DNA of 64,000 nucleotides from Candidatus Methanoplasma termitum (GTDB lineage Archaea; Thermoplasmatota; Thermoplasmata; Methanomassiliicoccales; Methanomethylophilaceae): NCBI RefSeq assembly GCF_000800805.1, contig NZ_CP010070.1, positions 124,001 to 188,000 of the forward strand, read 5' to 3'. Shown piece by piece: positions 27,148 to 38,931 of this stretch (position 1 is its first letter; each line of letters starts with the position of its first letter). The notes under the pieces were generated by a model. It saw only the letters and a program-made list of their open reading frames with translations, ran no database searches and was not told where the DNA came from. The position numbers and the translations under genes were made by a program.

Positions 27148-28071
27148 ATGCCAGAAGAAGATAATACAGCAAAGGAAACCGCAACAAAACCCGTAAAGGC
27201 GGTCAAAACAAAGGCTAAGCTGGCAATAAATTCTGCAGAGACCCCTGTTGCGGCAAAAATAAGAGACGCCCCCGCAACAAAAATATCGATCGATCCTTCA
27301 AAAATAAATGAGGAAGTGATCAGAAATGCCGCATCCGGTACCGTGAAGGTCGGAACTCCTGTCGGAAGCGCCGAAAATGTAAAGAAAGAACCCGCGCCGG
27401 TGGAGAACAAGTCACCATCTGAAGCCCCGACTGTCCCCGCTAATCCCAAAACAGGTACTATAGATGGGGCCTCATCTGCAACGGCAACACAATCCTCAAA
27501 TGGAAAGGCAAGCGCTGATGAGATGTATTCGGATATTGCAGAAATTCTCAGCAATCTCGGGGAAGGGCTTGCAAATGCCCAAAGGCAGCTGGACATAAGC
27601 GCACTGATGACGCAGAAGCAGATATTAGAGGATGATGTCCTCTCCGGTTACGGGCTTTCCGCAAACTGGTACGTCATCCCGGAGTTGGAGTTCACTCTGA
27701 AAATAACGCTAAGCGTTGTGACGCAGCAGACAGAAGACGGCACTAAACGCGTAAGACGTACAAGACTTTTTGCCACGCCCTTAAACGCCAAATATAACAA
27801 TCTATACAAATCAGAAAAAACGGAAGAGAGCACCCTCAGGGTAAGATTCGTTCCGGTTCCCATGCCAACAGTAATAAAGATACCGAATCTGCTCGGTTCT
27901 ACAACAGATTCGGCAAAGAAGACCCTGCTGGGTGCGGCGATAAAATATTCGTTCATAGGTGAGGACGGTTCGGCCTGGAACAAAGAGACCGGGATCGTAG
28001 TAGCTCAATCCACAGCGGGAGGAGAGATCATGCTGGCAGATAACACGCTTGTAGTAACGGTAAAGGAGTGA
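27148..28071 (+). CDS. PASTA-tailed protein, first gene of the 27-35 kb cluster
   Basis: 307-residue protein with no signal peptide. Residues 1-125 are low-complexity (Ala, Lys, Pro, Thr, Ser), probably disordered. Residues 130-240 hold the beta-rich module shared with the next three genes: a helical start (EILSNLGEGLANAQRQLD), a strand with LEFTLKITL, an NAKYNN turn and the closing TLRVRFVPVP. Residues 242-307 look like one PASTA domain (IPNLLGSTTDSAKKTL, then GIVVAQSTAGG), a fold that binds peptidoglycan fragments in bacteria; its ligand in an archaeon is unknown. GAGG lies just before the ATG and a TTTTAAATA promoter element is at 27090-27098. Confidence 0.72.
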   Translation: MPEEDNTAKETATKPVKAVKTKAKLAINSAETPVAAKIRDAPATKISIDPSKINEEVIRNAASGTVKVGTPVGSAENVKKEPAPVENKSPSEAPTVPANPKTGTIDGASSATATQSSNGKASADEMYSDIAEILSNLGEGLANAQRQLDISALMTQKQILEDDVLSGYGLSANWYVIPELEFTLKITLSVVTQQTEDGTKRVRRTRLFATPLNAKYNNLYKSEKTEESTLRVRFVPVPMPTVIKIPNLLGSTTDSAKKTLLGAAIKYSFIGEDGSAWNKETGIVVAQSTAGGEIMLADNTLVVTVKE

Positions 28072-28076
28072 GCACA

Positions 28077-28505
28077 ATGGTAACACCAACTATCGACGAT
28101 CTTGCGATGAGAGTGGAGGCATTAGAGAAAGCACTGAGTGTGGAACCCGCCAATATTGGAGCCTCATCGCGGACACTGTACGCTGCATCTGTACTGACTC
28201 CCGATGCAAAGGCCGTTCTGGAAAAGAGGATAAACGATCTGGAACTGGCTAAATCAAAGGTCAGTAATGCATTCACATCTGAAGATATCTCGAATTATCT
28301 TGGAACGGTAATCGATAAATTCAACTCAAAAGCTAGTGGGGGGGATTCGTCCGTCGCATATATGGTGAGCAACGTGGACCTTGAGCTGAAAGCGCAGGTT
28401 GTGCGGGAAGGTAATGACTTCAAGTTCATGAGTGCCGACCCGGAAACGAGGAGCGTCGAAAGCATGAGCACCATAAAGATATCGGTGAGGGCCGTGCCCA
28501 AGTAA
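28077..28505 (+). CDS. Minimal beta-module protein of the cluster
   Basis: 142-residue soluble protein with an N-terminal coiled-coil-like helix (DDLAMRVEALEKALS) and a second helix around LEKRINDLELAKSKV, then a short version of the cluster's beta module: AYMVSNVDLELKAQVV and the closing STIKISVRAVP. I set the start at ATG 28077 because GGAG lies 8 bases ahead; the GTG at 28068 overlaps that site and the previous stop codon. It is translationally coupled to the PASTA gene. Function unknown; oligomerisation through the helices is plausible. Confidence 0.68.
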   Translation: MVTPTIDDLAMRVEALEKALSVEPANIGASSRTLYAASVLTPDAKAVLEKRINDLELAKSKVSNAFTSEDISNYLGTVIDKFNSKASGGDSSVAYMVSNVDLELKAQVVREGNDFKFMSADPETRSVESMSTIKISVRAVPK

Positions 28506-28559
28506 AACGCAAAAGGAGTAGAGAAACAGATCAGAGGATAAAAGACAAGGAGGAATAAT

Positions 28560-29129
28560 GTGACAGACGTAGGACAAGAGTTATTGAACGTACCGTTCCC
28601 AGAGATGGTAGTAAAGTTGGCCTCTGCGATAGCGGAAGGACAGTTGAAGCTGGATCTGGTGAGCTGTGAGATCGCAAAGATCATGGGCGATTCTAAGAAA
28701 GCGAAAGTGGAGTTACCGGATGTTCTCTCAGATGACAACGGGGTAATAGAAACATCACTGATCGGTGCCGGTTTCCAGCCGACATTCTATCAGTTCACAG
28801 ACACGATAATCGAAGTTAAGATGGCAATCTCCACGACATCAAGCCATGAAGCATCGATCTCTACATCCGCAAGTGCGAGTGGTTGGGGGGTATGCTCCGC
28901 ATCGATGAACGCCTCTTACACTTCCAAATATTCGTATGAAGCAAGCGGGTCAAGCCTGCTCAGGACCAGGATAACACCGGTCCCGCCGAGCACATTCCTT
29001 CAAAAATTGTTGGAGATAAAGGCACAGATGGTACAGCTTGAGTTTCAAGCAAAGATAAAAGAGGCAGAGGCAAAAATAGCTGAGAATACAGCGAAACCGG
29101 CCGCAACCACGGAGAAGACAGGTAGTTAA
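28560..29129 (+). CDS. Beta-module protein A of the cluster
   Basis: 189-residue soluble protein. N-terminal helical segment with GQELLNVPFPEMV and AEGQLKLDLVSCEI, then GAGFQPTFYQFTDTIIEVKM (about 71-90), a Ser-rich strand region, NASYTSKY and LLRTRITPVPP, and finally a C-terminal coiled coil of about 45 residues rich in Lys, Glu and Ala. Clear paralogue of the next gene. GTG start preceded by AAGGAGG, the strongest ribosome binding site in the cluster, suggesting high expression. The design (helix, beta core, coiled coil) fits a self-assembling structural protein, but this is inference. Confidence 0.7.
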   Translation: MTDVGQELLNVPFPEMVVKLASAIAEGQLKLDLVSCEIAKIMGDSKKAKVELPDVLSDDNGVIETSLIGAGFQPTFYQFTDTIIEVKMAISTTSSHEASISTSASASGWGVCSASMNASYTSKYSYEASGSSLLRTRITPVPPSTFLQKLLEIKAQMVQLEFQAKIKEAEAKIAENTAKPAATTEKTGS

Positions 29130-29140
29130 GGGTGAATTAA

Positions 29141-29758
29141 ATGGGAATCGGACAAGAAATATTGGATGTCCCCTTTGGAGACATGGTATATCAGGTAGCG
29201 TCTGCGATCGCAACATCACAGGCAAAACTTGACGGAACATCGATCGAGCTGCTGAAAATAATGGGGAATGTGGATAAAGCACCCGTGTCCCTGCCTTTGC
29301 TGGACGATGATGACAGTAAATCGATAAAAACCTCTATGATAGGAGCAGGTTTCCAGCCGACATTCTATCAGTTCTCAGATGCTATAATCGAAGTGAAGAT
29401 GGCAATAACGATGAGTAGAGAGAATGAGTACAGTAGCACCAGTGAAACAGAGTACGGTCCATCAACAACGACCTCCTTCAACCTGAGGAACTTTACGATC
29501 AAACAGTCATCGATCAAATCGAGTACGATCAACGCCAGCTATACGAGTAAGTACAACTTCACCGAAGAAGCAAGCAGCACTTTACGTGTCCGTCTGGTGC
29601 CGTTGCCGCCAAACCCGATCATACAGCGTTTCATCGAACTCAGGGCGCAGAAAGAGCAACTGAAGTATGAAATCGAAATGAAAAAAGTAGAACTCGAAAT
29701 GCAGAAGATGGATGCCGCGAATCAGAAAGAAATAGAAAAACTTTCGAAAACGGCCTAA
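29141..29758 (+). CDS. Beta-module protein B of the cluster
   Basis: 205-residue paralogue of the preceding protein, sharing GQE[IL]L[DN]VPF, GAGFQPTFYQF-[ST]-D, IIEVKMAI, NASYTSKY and the closing TLRVRLVPLPP, followed by a C-terminal coiled coil (EIEMKKVELEMQKMD). It differs by a longer Ser/Thr-rich insertion after the IIEVKMAI strand (about residues 88-130). No membrane segment or signal. Separated from protein A by 11 bases, so co-translated. Two neighbouring copies with divergent surface loops suggest a hetero-oligomer. Confidence 0.7.
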   Translation: MGIGQEILDVPFGDMVYQVASAIATSQAKLDGTSIELLKIMGNVDKAPVSLPLLDDDDSKSIKTSMIGAGFQPTFYQFSDAIIEVKMAITMSRENEYSSTSETEYGPSTTTSFNLRNFTIKQSSIKSSTINASYTSKYNFTEEASSTLRVRLVPLPPNPIIQRFIELRAQKEQLKYEIEMKKVELEMQKMDAANQKEIEKLSKTA

Positions 29759-29812
29759 GGAATGAACGCCATATCCATTGGCGCACATTTCTGTGCTAGA
29801 GTGAGATGACTA

Positions 29813-32467
29813 ATGAAATTGCTCACGCACGTCTATCTGGCAAATCTCATCATAGATGAGATCGAGAAGACAGGCGAGCTCAATATACCCGAGGTAAAGG
29901 GAAACTACTCTTCTGGGAGCTTGAGGGAACCCTTTGCACCGAACACCGAGCCTGGAAGCAAATCAGAGAAGGAGCTATGGGAAAGTGCGGGGTTCAAGGA
30001 GGAGAAGCCCCTGTTCTTTCCCCTAAAGGGGGGAAGTCACACTGTGCCCGACGAGGTCAAAAGATCCATCCTGAACAACAAAACATTTTTTAGGGGAGGG
30101 GCCGCAGCGTGCGGACTTCTCCCAGATATAATTTTTAGCAGATACATTATTCACCCCTCCGACTCTGGGATATGGATCGACTATCTGTTTGAGCGATTCA
30201 GGATGCTCTCTCCAGGAAAGGAGAGGGATGAGGTCTACGCCTTCATTCTCGGGTGTATGACCCATTATGCTACGGACCTGTTCATCACAGCATATATCAA
30301 TGAATATGCGAAAGGTGCGTATGACCCGAAAGCGAAGGACGGAGGTAAGAAACACGTACTTATCGCCGACTATATCGACGCAGCAATATCGGATAAGATA
30401 TCCGACCAGGAAAGGACAATATCTGTCCCTAGCCGGTTCATTGCTTCATGCTTCGCCGACTCTGCCGGGATTGAAGACCAGATAAAGAAGGTCGAGAAGA
30501 GGTCCAAAGATCGGGCAAAAGAGAAAATTACAGCGTACAACGGGCAGGAACTTCTTCCGCTGCGCAATAGGTCCTTCAAATACCCAGTGGCCGAAAAAGA
30601 GGTCAGATGCATACAATCAGAACCGCTATATCCTCAAGACGTTGAGGAAAAAACAGGCGAGATGGAAAAGTGGGTATCCTCTTGGGCCGCAGTAGCACAA
30701 AAACTTCTGAAAGGAGAAGGTGCATCGACAGCGATCCCATCCGTCATAAAGGAGTTGGAAGCAGCATCACCGTACAGGAGACTTGCCGAAGGGATGTATG
30801 GGCCGAAAAGATCGATAGGTAGTATCGAAGTAGATATAGAGGGGACGATACTCGAGCTAAGGCCAAAGGATAAACTGAAGAACGATCTCAAAAAATTCGG
30901 AAAGGAAAAAGATTACCCATTCGGCAAAGAAGGCGAATTCAAGGCTTTCTCTCTTTGTCTCGCGGCCTCAAAATTTTGTCTTATGGGAAACAAGGAATTG
31001 AACAAGTATCTGGGAAAAGAGACTTTCAAACAAGATGAGGGGAAGCATTTTCTCAGAAGGGTCCACCTGGTGGTGACCGAAGACAAGCACCTCATCGATA
31101 CATTCCCCGACGGCAGGACACTCTGCGGCATTGAGATATCAACAAAGAGCAGAACAGTCGCTTTCAGCGTGATGCTCTCTGCTGAATTCGCAAGGACCGG
31201 AGAGACCCTGATCGAAATAACGGCTCCGGTGCCTGTCGATGAGATAAAAAAGATCACATTATTCAACGCAAGCAACTTTGAATGGAATTTCAAAGGACTC
31301 GAGATCGAAGACGAGGAAAGCGGGACCACCATCGCAAGAGGGACCGTGTCGGCAAAGGTGGTGTCGGGGAAAGACTTCCCAGTGGAAGTAGACGAAACTG
31401 TGCTTAAAGAGATAGCAACGGCACGGGGCACCGCACAAACTATTGATGTGCCAGCAGGAATAATATCATGGCTGTATAGTCTCGATGGGCGGGACGAACC
31501 AAAGGACGAACCAAAGGACAAATCGAAGGACACATCAAAAGATGGATCGGAAGATGAATCAAAGGACGAAAAAAAGAAAAAGAAACAATGGGAAAGCAAA
31601 AATTTTGCAATATACAAAGCACTGACCGATAAGAAAGATTTCAAACCAGGTCTTAAAGCGGATATCCTGTCCGAGGATTACGGCGAGACAAAGGATAAGT
31701 CGAAAACGTCCAAAGAAAAGGAGGGAACGGAAGGCAAGACGGAAGAACCCGCCGAAATAACGAAGACCCCCGAAGGGGACATGATGGATGTCGCCTTTGA
31801 AGGGAAATATGTTCCTTTGAAAAAAAGGGTTTTTTCAGGCCAGAAGAACCCCGCACCCGATTCAAAGAAGGAGGGTGGGCAAAGTCAAAAAAAGACAAAA
31901 GAAAGCGGCAGTCAGGATGAGACGTCCGGAACGGAGGATAAGGAAGAGAAGCCCACTTCAAAGAAAAAAGATAAGGCCGATATGGACAAGACCATGGACA
32001 AAGAAGAACCGGGGCCCAAATCCAAGAAGAAGGACAAAACAGATACGAACAAGACCATGGACAAAGAAGAACCGGGGCCCAAATCCAAGAAGAAGGACAA
32101 GACCGATATGGACAAGACCATGGAAAAAGAGGGAGCCGAAGAAGAGCAACCGAAGAAAAAGAAGGATCCAGGCGAAATATCCGAGAAGAAAGACGGTGGC
32201 GGGATGAAAGATACCCTGGATAAAGGCGGCTTGGAAGTATCGTTTAAGAAAAAAGACACTAAGGAAATGGACGTTGCCATGGATAAAGATGAGCAGGAGA
32301 CCCAGCCGAAAAAGAAAGATGCCGAAAACAGTTCGAAAGAGCGGAACGGTGCCGATATGGATAAATCCATGGATGATAAAGGATACAGTGCGAACGGCAC
32401 CGAGAAAAAGAAAAAAATAATGAGATGGACAGTTCAAAAAGGAAAAGATCCGATGGGGGACGGCTGA
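29813..32467 (+). CDS. Large protein with a zinc-dependent phospholipase C-like domain, ligand set intact
   Basis: 884 residues. The N-terminal about 190 residues resemble the zinc-dependent phospholipase C/S1-P1 nuclease fold: His6 in LTHVYLANL, Asp105 in LLPDIIF, His114 in YIIHP, and His151/Asp155 in MTHYATD are spaced like the metal ligands of that family, with a further His181. A long middle region (about 190-600) is shared with the paralogue at 32967. The last about 280 residues are an extremely charged Lys/Glu/Asp tail with a repeated MDKTMDKE-type motif. No signal peptide is apparent. The true activity is unknown; the fold assignment is from motif spacing. Confidence 0.65.
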   Translation: MKLLTHVYLANLIIDEIEKTGELNIPEVKGNYSSGSLREPFAPNTEPGSKSEKELWESAGFKEEKPLFFPLKGGSHTVPDEVKRSILNNKTFFRGGAAACGLLPDIIFSRYIIHPSDSGIWIDYLFERFRMLSPGKERDEVYAFILGCMTHYATDLFITAYINEYAKGAYDPKAKDGGKKHVLIADYIDAAISDKISDQERTISVPSRFIASCFADSAGIEDQIKKVEKRSKDRAKEKITAYNGQELLPLRNRSFKYPVAEKEVRCIQSEPLYPQDVEEKTGEMEKWVSSWAAVAQKLLKGEGASTAIPSVIKELEAASPYRRLAEGMYGPKRSIGSIEVDIEGTILELRPKDKLKNDLKKFGKEKDYPFGKEGEFKAFSLCLAASKFCLMGNKELNKYLGKETFKQDEGKHFLRRVHLVVTEDKHLIDTFPDGRTLCGIEISTKSRTVAFSVMLSAEFARTGETLIEITAPVPVDEIKKITLFNASNFEWNFKGLEIEDEESGTTIARGTVSAKVVSGKDFPVEVDETVLKEIATARGTAQTIDVPAGIISWLYSLDGRDEPKDEPKDKSKDTSKDGSEDESKDEKKKKKQWESKNFAIYKALTDKKDFKPGLKADILSEDYGETKDKSKTSKEKEGTEGKTEEPAEITKTPEGDMMDVAFEGKYVPLKKRVFSGQKNPAPDSKKEGGQSQKKTKESGSQDETSGTEDKEEKPTSKKKDKADMDKTMDKEEPGPKSKKKDKTDTNKTMDKEEPGPKSKKKDKTDMDKTMEKEGAEEEQPKKKKDPGEISEKKDGGGMKDTLDKGGLEVSFKKKDTKEMDVAMDKDEQETQPKKKDAENSSKERNGADMDKSMDDKGYSANGTEKKKKIMRWTVQKGKDPMGDG
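31988..32125 (+). repeat. 63-bp tandem repeat encoding the KTMDKEEPG tail motif
   Basis: Two nearly identical 63-bp units (31988-32050, 32051-32113) and the start of a third encode 21-residue repeats beginning KTMDKEEPGPKSKKKDK. The surrounding tail contains further, diverged copies of the motif, so the array has grown in steps and is still nearly identical in its centre. Confidence 0.85.
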
Positions 32468-32470
32468 GCT

Positions 32471-32935
32471 ATGGATGAGAAACTGCTCATAATCACAGAC
32501 GGTCTGAAAGGACTCAATAATTCTGCGATCGAAATGATCATCAAGGGAGAATATGCCGAGGCCGAAAGGATGTTCGAGACCATTGAGAACACATCCAGGC
32601 TGTTCGGATATGAAGGAGGAATAGGGATGGCGAGATTGTCTTTGGCAAATGTCTCTATATTGAAGGGGGATGTCTTCGAGGCATTGGCCCATATAGAGGT
32701 CGCCGAGTGCTGCAATCTTACCGGCAATGATGGCGAGACTGTATGTTCCCTGCACAAAAAGATCGCCTTGATGGCTTTAGAGGTAGGAATTAGAATGGAA
32801 AACTCAGGTGAGCTGAGAGATGCGTTGGACCTCTTCGAAAGGATACACCCATATTTGAATGAAAAACGTGCTGTGGCCGTGAAAGAAGAGATCCTGAACT
32901 TAAAAGAGTATCTTGATGGGGGCGGAGAGCCATGA
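32471..32935 (+). CDS. Small TPR-like helical protein
   Basis: 154-residue all-helical protein. Helix pairs such as EMIIKGEYAEAERMFETIE and NVSILKGDVFEALAHIEVAE have the G-x2-[EF]-EA spacing of tetratricopeptide repeats, and a third pair is present near DALDLFERIHPYL. TPR proteins usually scaffold complexes, and its place between the two large paralogues, 3 bases after one and about 30 before the other, suggests it helps assemble or chaperone them. No enzymatic motif is visible. Confidence 0.65.
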   Translation: MDEKLLIITDGLKGLNNSAIEMIIKGEYAEAERMFETIENTSRLFGYEGGIGMARLSLANVSILKGDVFEALAHIEVAECCNLTGNDGETVCSLHKKIALMALEVGIRMENSGELRDALDLFERIHPYLNEKRAVAVKEEILNLKEYLDGGGEP

Positions 32936-32966
32936 TCAGGAATAACATTGAGAGTGGCGATGAAAA

Positions 32967-35339
32967 ATGAAACCGCTCACCAGCCTATTTCTTGCGAACC
33001 TCCTGATAGAGGAGATCGAGAGTACGGGTAAACTGGTCTTTTCCTTTTCAAGCGGCGAATACAAGAGGGGCACACTCAAATCTCCGCCGGACAGCAAAAA
33101 AGAATCGGATGATATCATCGAAAAGCTTGAGAACAAGAATAAAAAACCCGAACAGCCCCTGGTCTTTCCGATCAAAGACCGCATCTTTCAGGTTCCTCCT
33201 GAGGTAAGAAGGGCGATCATCGAAAACAAAGAATACTTCCGCGGAGGGGCAGCCGGGAGCGGTCTTGTTCCGGACACTATATTCAGCAGGTCGATCGTTC
33301 ATCCCACTGATTCCGGGATGTGGGTCGAATATCTTTATGAAAAAATGCGTGCGCTCCCCCCAGGGAAAGAGCGTGACAATGTCTATGCATTTGTGATGGG
33401 GTTGACTGTAAATTATGCCGCGGGCATGTTCGTCGATGCATATGTAAGCGAATATGCCGCTGGCTGGTCATCGGGTACGGTTGATACGATCGCAAAACGC
33501 ATCAATGCGATAGAAGACTACATGGACAGCAAGGTCTCCGGCGTTGTGAAGACTGCCGACAGGAATGCTGCGATACCTTCAGACTTCCTGAAAGCATGTT
33601 TTTCCGATGTAGACGGCATCGAGAAAAAAATAAAAAGTATTGAGAAGCGCAAATATACAATACTAATTAAAGAAGGAACAAAAAAGAAGGAATACGCTGA
33701 TGAAAAGGGTACCGAACGCTCTGATGGGACATTATCGACCTACAAGGCGGGGAACATGCTTTTGCGTCATTTTTCTGTCATTCTCAACACAGTCAGAAGT
33801 TTCACTGTCTATGACCCCGAAAAAGAAACGTCTGTGCATACAAAAGTGCTGGGGTCGGACGGAGCCACTGAGAAGGTCGCAGCATGGGCGGACGAGATCG
33901 AAAAAGCTGTCAAAGAGTGGATTTCTGTATGGGGGAAGATCATGCAGGGGGTTTTGAACGCCGAAGGCGCCCCGTGCGTGGAAAAACTCGTCAAAACATG
34001 GCATGCAGATCATTGGAAGAAGATCACTGCAGTGCCGGAAGGGTTGGATAAAGAAAAAGATGGGATAAAACAGGTAATCGAGCAATATGAAAAGATCTCC
34101 GAACTATCGAAACTAAGGGCATTGAAATTTGAAGAGGGCAAAGAAATATCGGAGGTCCTGTTCCCTAATCAGTACTTATGGATGAAAGAAGCTTACAAAG
34201 TGGGAGAGTTCAAGAAACTCAGCGATCAGGATGTGAATACTCTCTTTGACAGCAAATTCGACGGTGCCACAGGCCTGTATGGATCACTTGACAACGACAT
34301 GAAGGGATTCGGTTCCCCCGAACCATATGACGAAGCCACAATGATCAAACTAAAAGAGAGGCTATCAAGAGTTGTCCTCCAATACCCGTATGGCATAGCA
34401 GAAAAAGAATTCCGTGCTTTTTCTTTGGGTATGTCTGTCTCCAAGCTGTGCTTGATAGGGAACAAGGGCCTCAATGACTATTTGGGCCAAAAAGATGCGT
34501 ACAAAGCTGCCGCTCCCGCATACGCCGTCAGAAAACTGACGCTGAAGGTAACGGCAAGGCAGAATGATTATGATGAGATCGAACCGATAGAATACGGTCC
34601 GATACGATTCGAGGTACGCGCTGAAAAAACAGGTACCTTAAGGACGCGCATAGAATGTAAGTTCGGCAATGGGAAGTCTATTGAAAAAACATTGGATCTT
34701 CACAGAATGATCCCGTATGATGACATAAAAGCATTCAATATTTCAATAAAAGGAATGGATTTTTGGAATATCCAAACAGCTGAATTATTGGACGCAGATA
34801 CAAAAAGATCTTTAGGCACAATGAAAAACAGCCTCTCCACAGGTGAGGACGAAGGGTTTGAGATCGAACCTGTTAAGAATCCTTTCGAGGGCGATAAAGA
34901 GTTTGAGGTGCCGTCCGCGATAGTATCTTGGAACTATAGTCTTAATGGTAGAGACATAACCGGAGAGAACCCCGCGAAGTACCGGTCTTGGGAGTACAAA
35001 GAATTTGTAATTTTCCGCGCAGTGTATGAGAACAAATCCTCCCAATCGGATTCGAAATCGGCGTCAAAAACTGCCTCCGGTAAGGGCAGTAAAACATCTT
35101 CGAAAGATGGTTCGGATCCATGGGCGAAATATTTCGATATCTCAAGTTTCATGGACATTCTTTATTCTTTTTTTGGCGTAAAGAAAGAAAAGATGAAAAT
35201 TCCCGAGAAAGCGGACGAAGACGAAAAAATGAGCATCGATAACGCTAATGGGAAAAACAAAAAGACCAATGATGGCGATGGGAAGGAGATGGATCAGACC
35301 ATGAAAAAAGAAGATAAGTCACCACAAGAGAAAATATGA
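32967..35339 (+). CDS. Large phospholipase C-like paralogue with lost metal ligands
   Basis: 790-residue paralogue of the 884-aa protein: same LANL[IL]I-EIE start, FRGGAA, PD-IFSR and GNKGLN-YLG motifs, and the same SW-YSLNGRD module at about 655. Of the putative metal ligands, only Asp103 (VPDTIF) and His112 (IVHP) remain; His6 is Ser6, the His/Asp pair is Asn149/Gly153 (VNYAAG), and the later His is replaced. It is thus probably a non-catalytic partner. The C-terminal tail is shorter but ends with one copy of the MDQTMKKE motif. It is the last gene of the cluster. Confidence 0.65.
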   Translation: MKPLTSLFLANLLIEEIESTGKLVFSFSSGEYKRGTLKSPPDSKKESDDIIEKLENKNKKPEQPLVFPIKDRIFQVPPEVRRAIIENKEYFRGGAAGSGLVPDTIFSRSIVHPTDSGMWVEYLYEKMRALPPGKERDNVYAFVMGLTVNYAAGMFVDAYVSEYAAGWSSGTVDTIAKRINAIEDYMDSKVSGVVKTADRNAAIPSDFLKACFSDVDGIEKKIKSIEKRKYTILIKEGTKKKEYADEKGTERSDGTLSTYKAGNMLLRHFSVILNTVRSFTVYDPEKETSVHTKVLGSDGATEKVAAWADEIEKAVKEWISVWGKIMQGVLNAEGAPCVEKLVKTWHADHWKKITAVPEGLDKEKDGIKQVIEQYEKISELSKLRALKFEEGKEISEVLFPNQYLWMKEAYKVGEFKKLSDQDVNTLFDSKFDGATGLYGSLDNDMKGFGSPEPYDEATMIKLKERLSRVVLQYPYGIAEKEFRAFSLGMSVSKLCLIGNKGLNDYLGQKDAYKAAAPAYAVRKLTLKVTARQNDYDEIEPIEYGPIRFEVRAEKTGTLRTRIECKFGNGKSIEKTLDLHRMIPYDDIKAFNISIKGMDFWNIQTAELLDADTKRSLGTMKNSLSTGEDEGFEIEPVKNPFEGDKEFEVPSAIVSWNYSLNGRDITGENPAKYRSWEYKEFVIFRAVYENKSSQSDSKSASKTASGKGSKTSSKDGSDPWAKYFDISSFMDILYSFFGVKKEKMKIPEKADEDEKMSIDNANGKNKKTNDGDGKEMDQTMKKEDKSPQEKI

Positions 35340-35402
35340 TGTTTTCTTTATTGGTATGAATTGTTCGTTCGTCCTTATTAGTGAAATAATGAATGAGCAA
35401 AT

Positions 35403-35470
35403 AAGGAACTGAGAAAAATTGTGCCCAGCGTGATCAATGTTGTATTTGTTCTCTTACGCTGGCCATTCTG
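35403..35470 (+). pseudogene. Fragment of a UPF0216 gene 3' end; right copy of the direct repeat
   Basis: Reads KELRKIVPSVINVVFV in frame, matching the last codons of UPF0216 at 26817, but the stop codon has become TTA and nothing upstream of the fragment matches the gene. It lies between the last cluster gene and the 23S rRNA promoter. Differences within the sense codons are almost purely at third positions, so the fragment derives from a homologue that diverged while coding. Confidence 0.75.
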
Positions 35471-35486
35471 AAAAAGATTTATATAC
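35471..35486 (+). promoter_or_regulatory. 23S rRNA promoter
   Basis: AAAAAGATTTATATAC combines a purine-rich BRE and a TTTATATA box (35478-35485), the strong archaeal consensus. Transcription would start near 35510. Confidence 0.75.
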
Positions 35487-35759
35487 AATTTGTGAGTAAA
35501 GGGGTCTTGCGCGATGAAACCCATCGTGTGATTCGTGATTTATTTCGCGAATATTACGCTCACAGAACGCAAGTTCGTGACACTATTCCTGCTGCTGTAG
35601 TAGATATTATATACTACTCCTACATCGGGAGTACCCTGAGCTTTGAAAAATAAGCCTGGACATACAATCATGCACCCGGAGAGAGGTCCTCTTTCGGGGA
35701 AGAGACGGAAGGGCTCCGTAATGGAGGATGAGATCGGATACAGCCCAATGACCGTCGAT
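35487..35759 (+). other. Leader of the 23S rRNA transcript
   Basis: About 270 bases between promoter and processing stem, with no credible gene. It contains a GTAGTA/TACTAC hairpin around 35597-35617 and other short stems. Together with the tail of the cluster (35340-35402, nothing recognised) this fills the gap before the rRNA. Confidence 0.6.
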
Positions 35760-35779
35760 CATACGCAACCTGGACGTGT

Positions 35780-38697
<2,918 letters not shown>

Positions 38698-38718
<21 letters not shown>

Positions 38719-38761
38719 AGTCAAACAGGTTGCGTATGTGACTCCAAATTTCTATTTTTTG
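38698..38761 (+). other. 3' arm of the 23S processing stem and terminator T-tract
   Basis: CGTCGCTGG, TCTAGC and CAGGTTGCGTATG pair with the 5' arm at 35760-35801. A T-rich run, TTTCTATTTTTT (about 38750-38761), follows and probably ends the transcript. The rest of the gap to 38931 has no gene that I can support, only the promoter of the next gene (TTAATAATT). Confidence 0.65.
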
Positions 38762-38931
38762 TAGATAACCTTTGTAGTCGTATGAAAATTCTCATCCTCA
38801 AAATATTTTTTTATTTCTCGTGAACACTGATATCGGTTCACAGGTGATGTTTCAATATTATTCTGGCAAGCGCAAAGAGTTGAAGATCGAAAATGAACAA
38901 TGTTAAATATTGTTAATAATTCCGTTTTTAC

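Noticed and set aside
31970-32130. Regular repeats considered as a CRISPR array.
   Set aside because: The units are contiguous, in frame and translate into a Lys-rich protein repeat; there are no spacers. No CRISPR array or cas gene is seen in the window.
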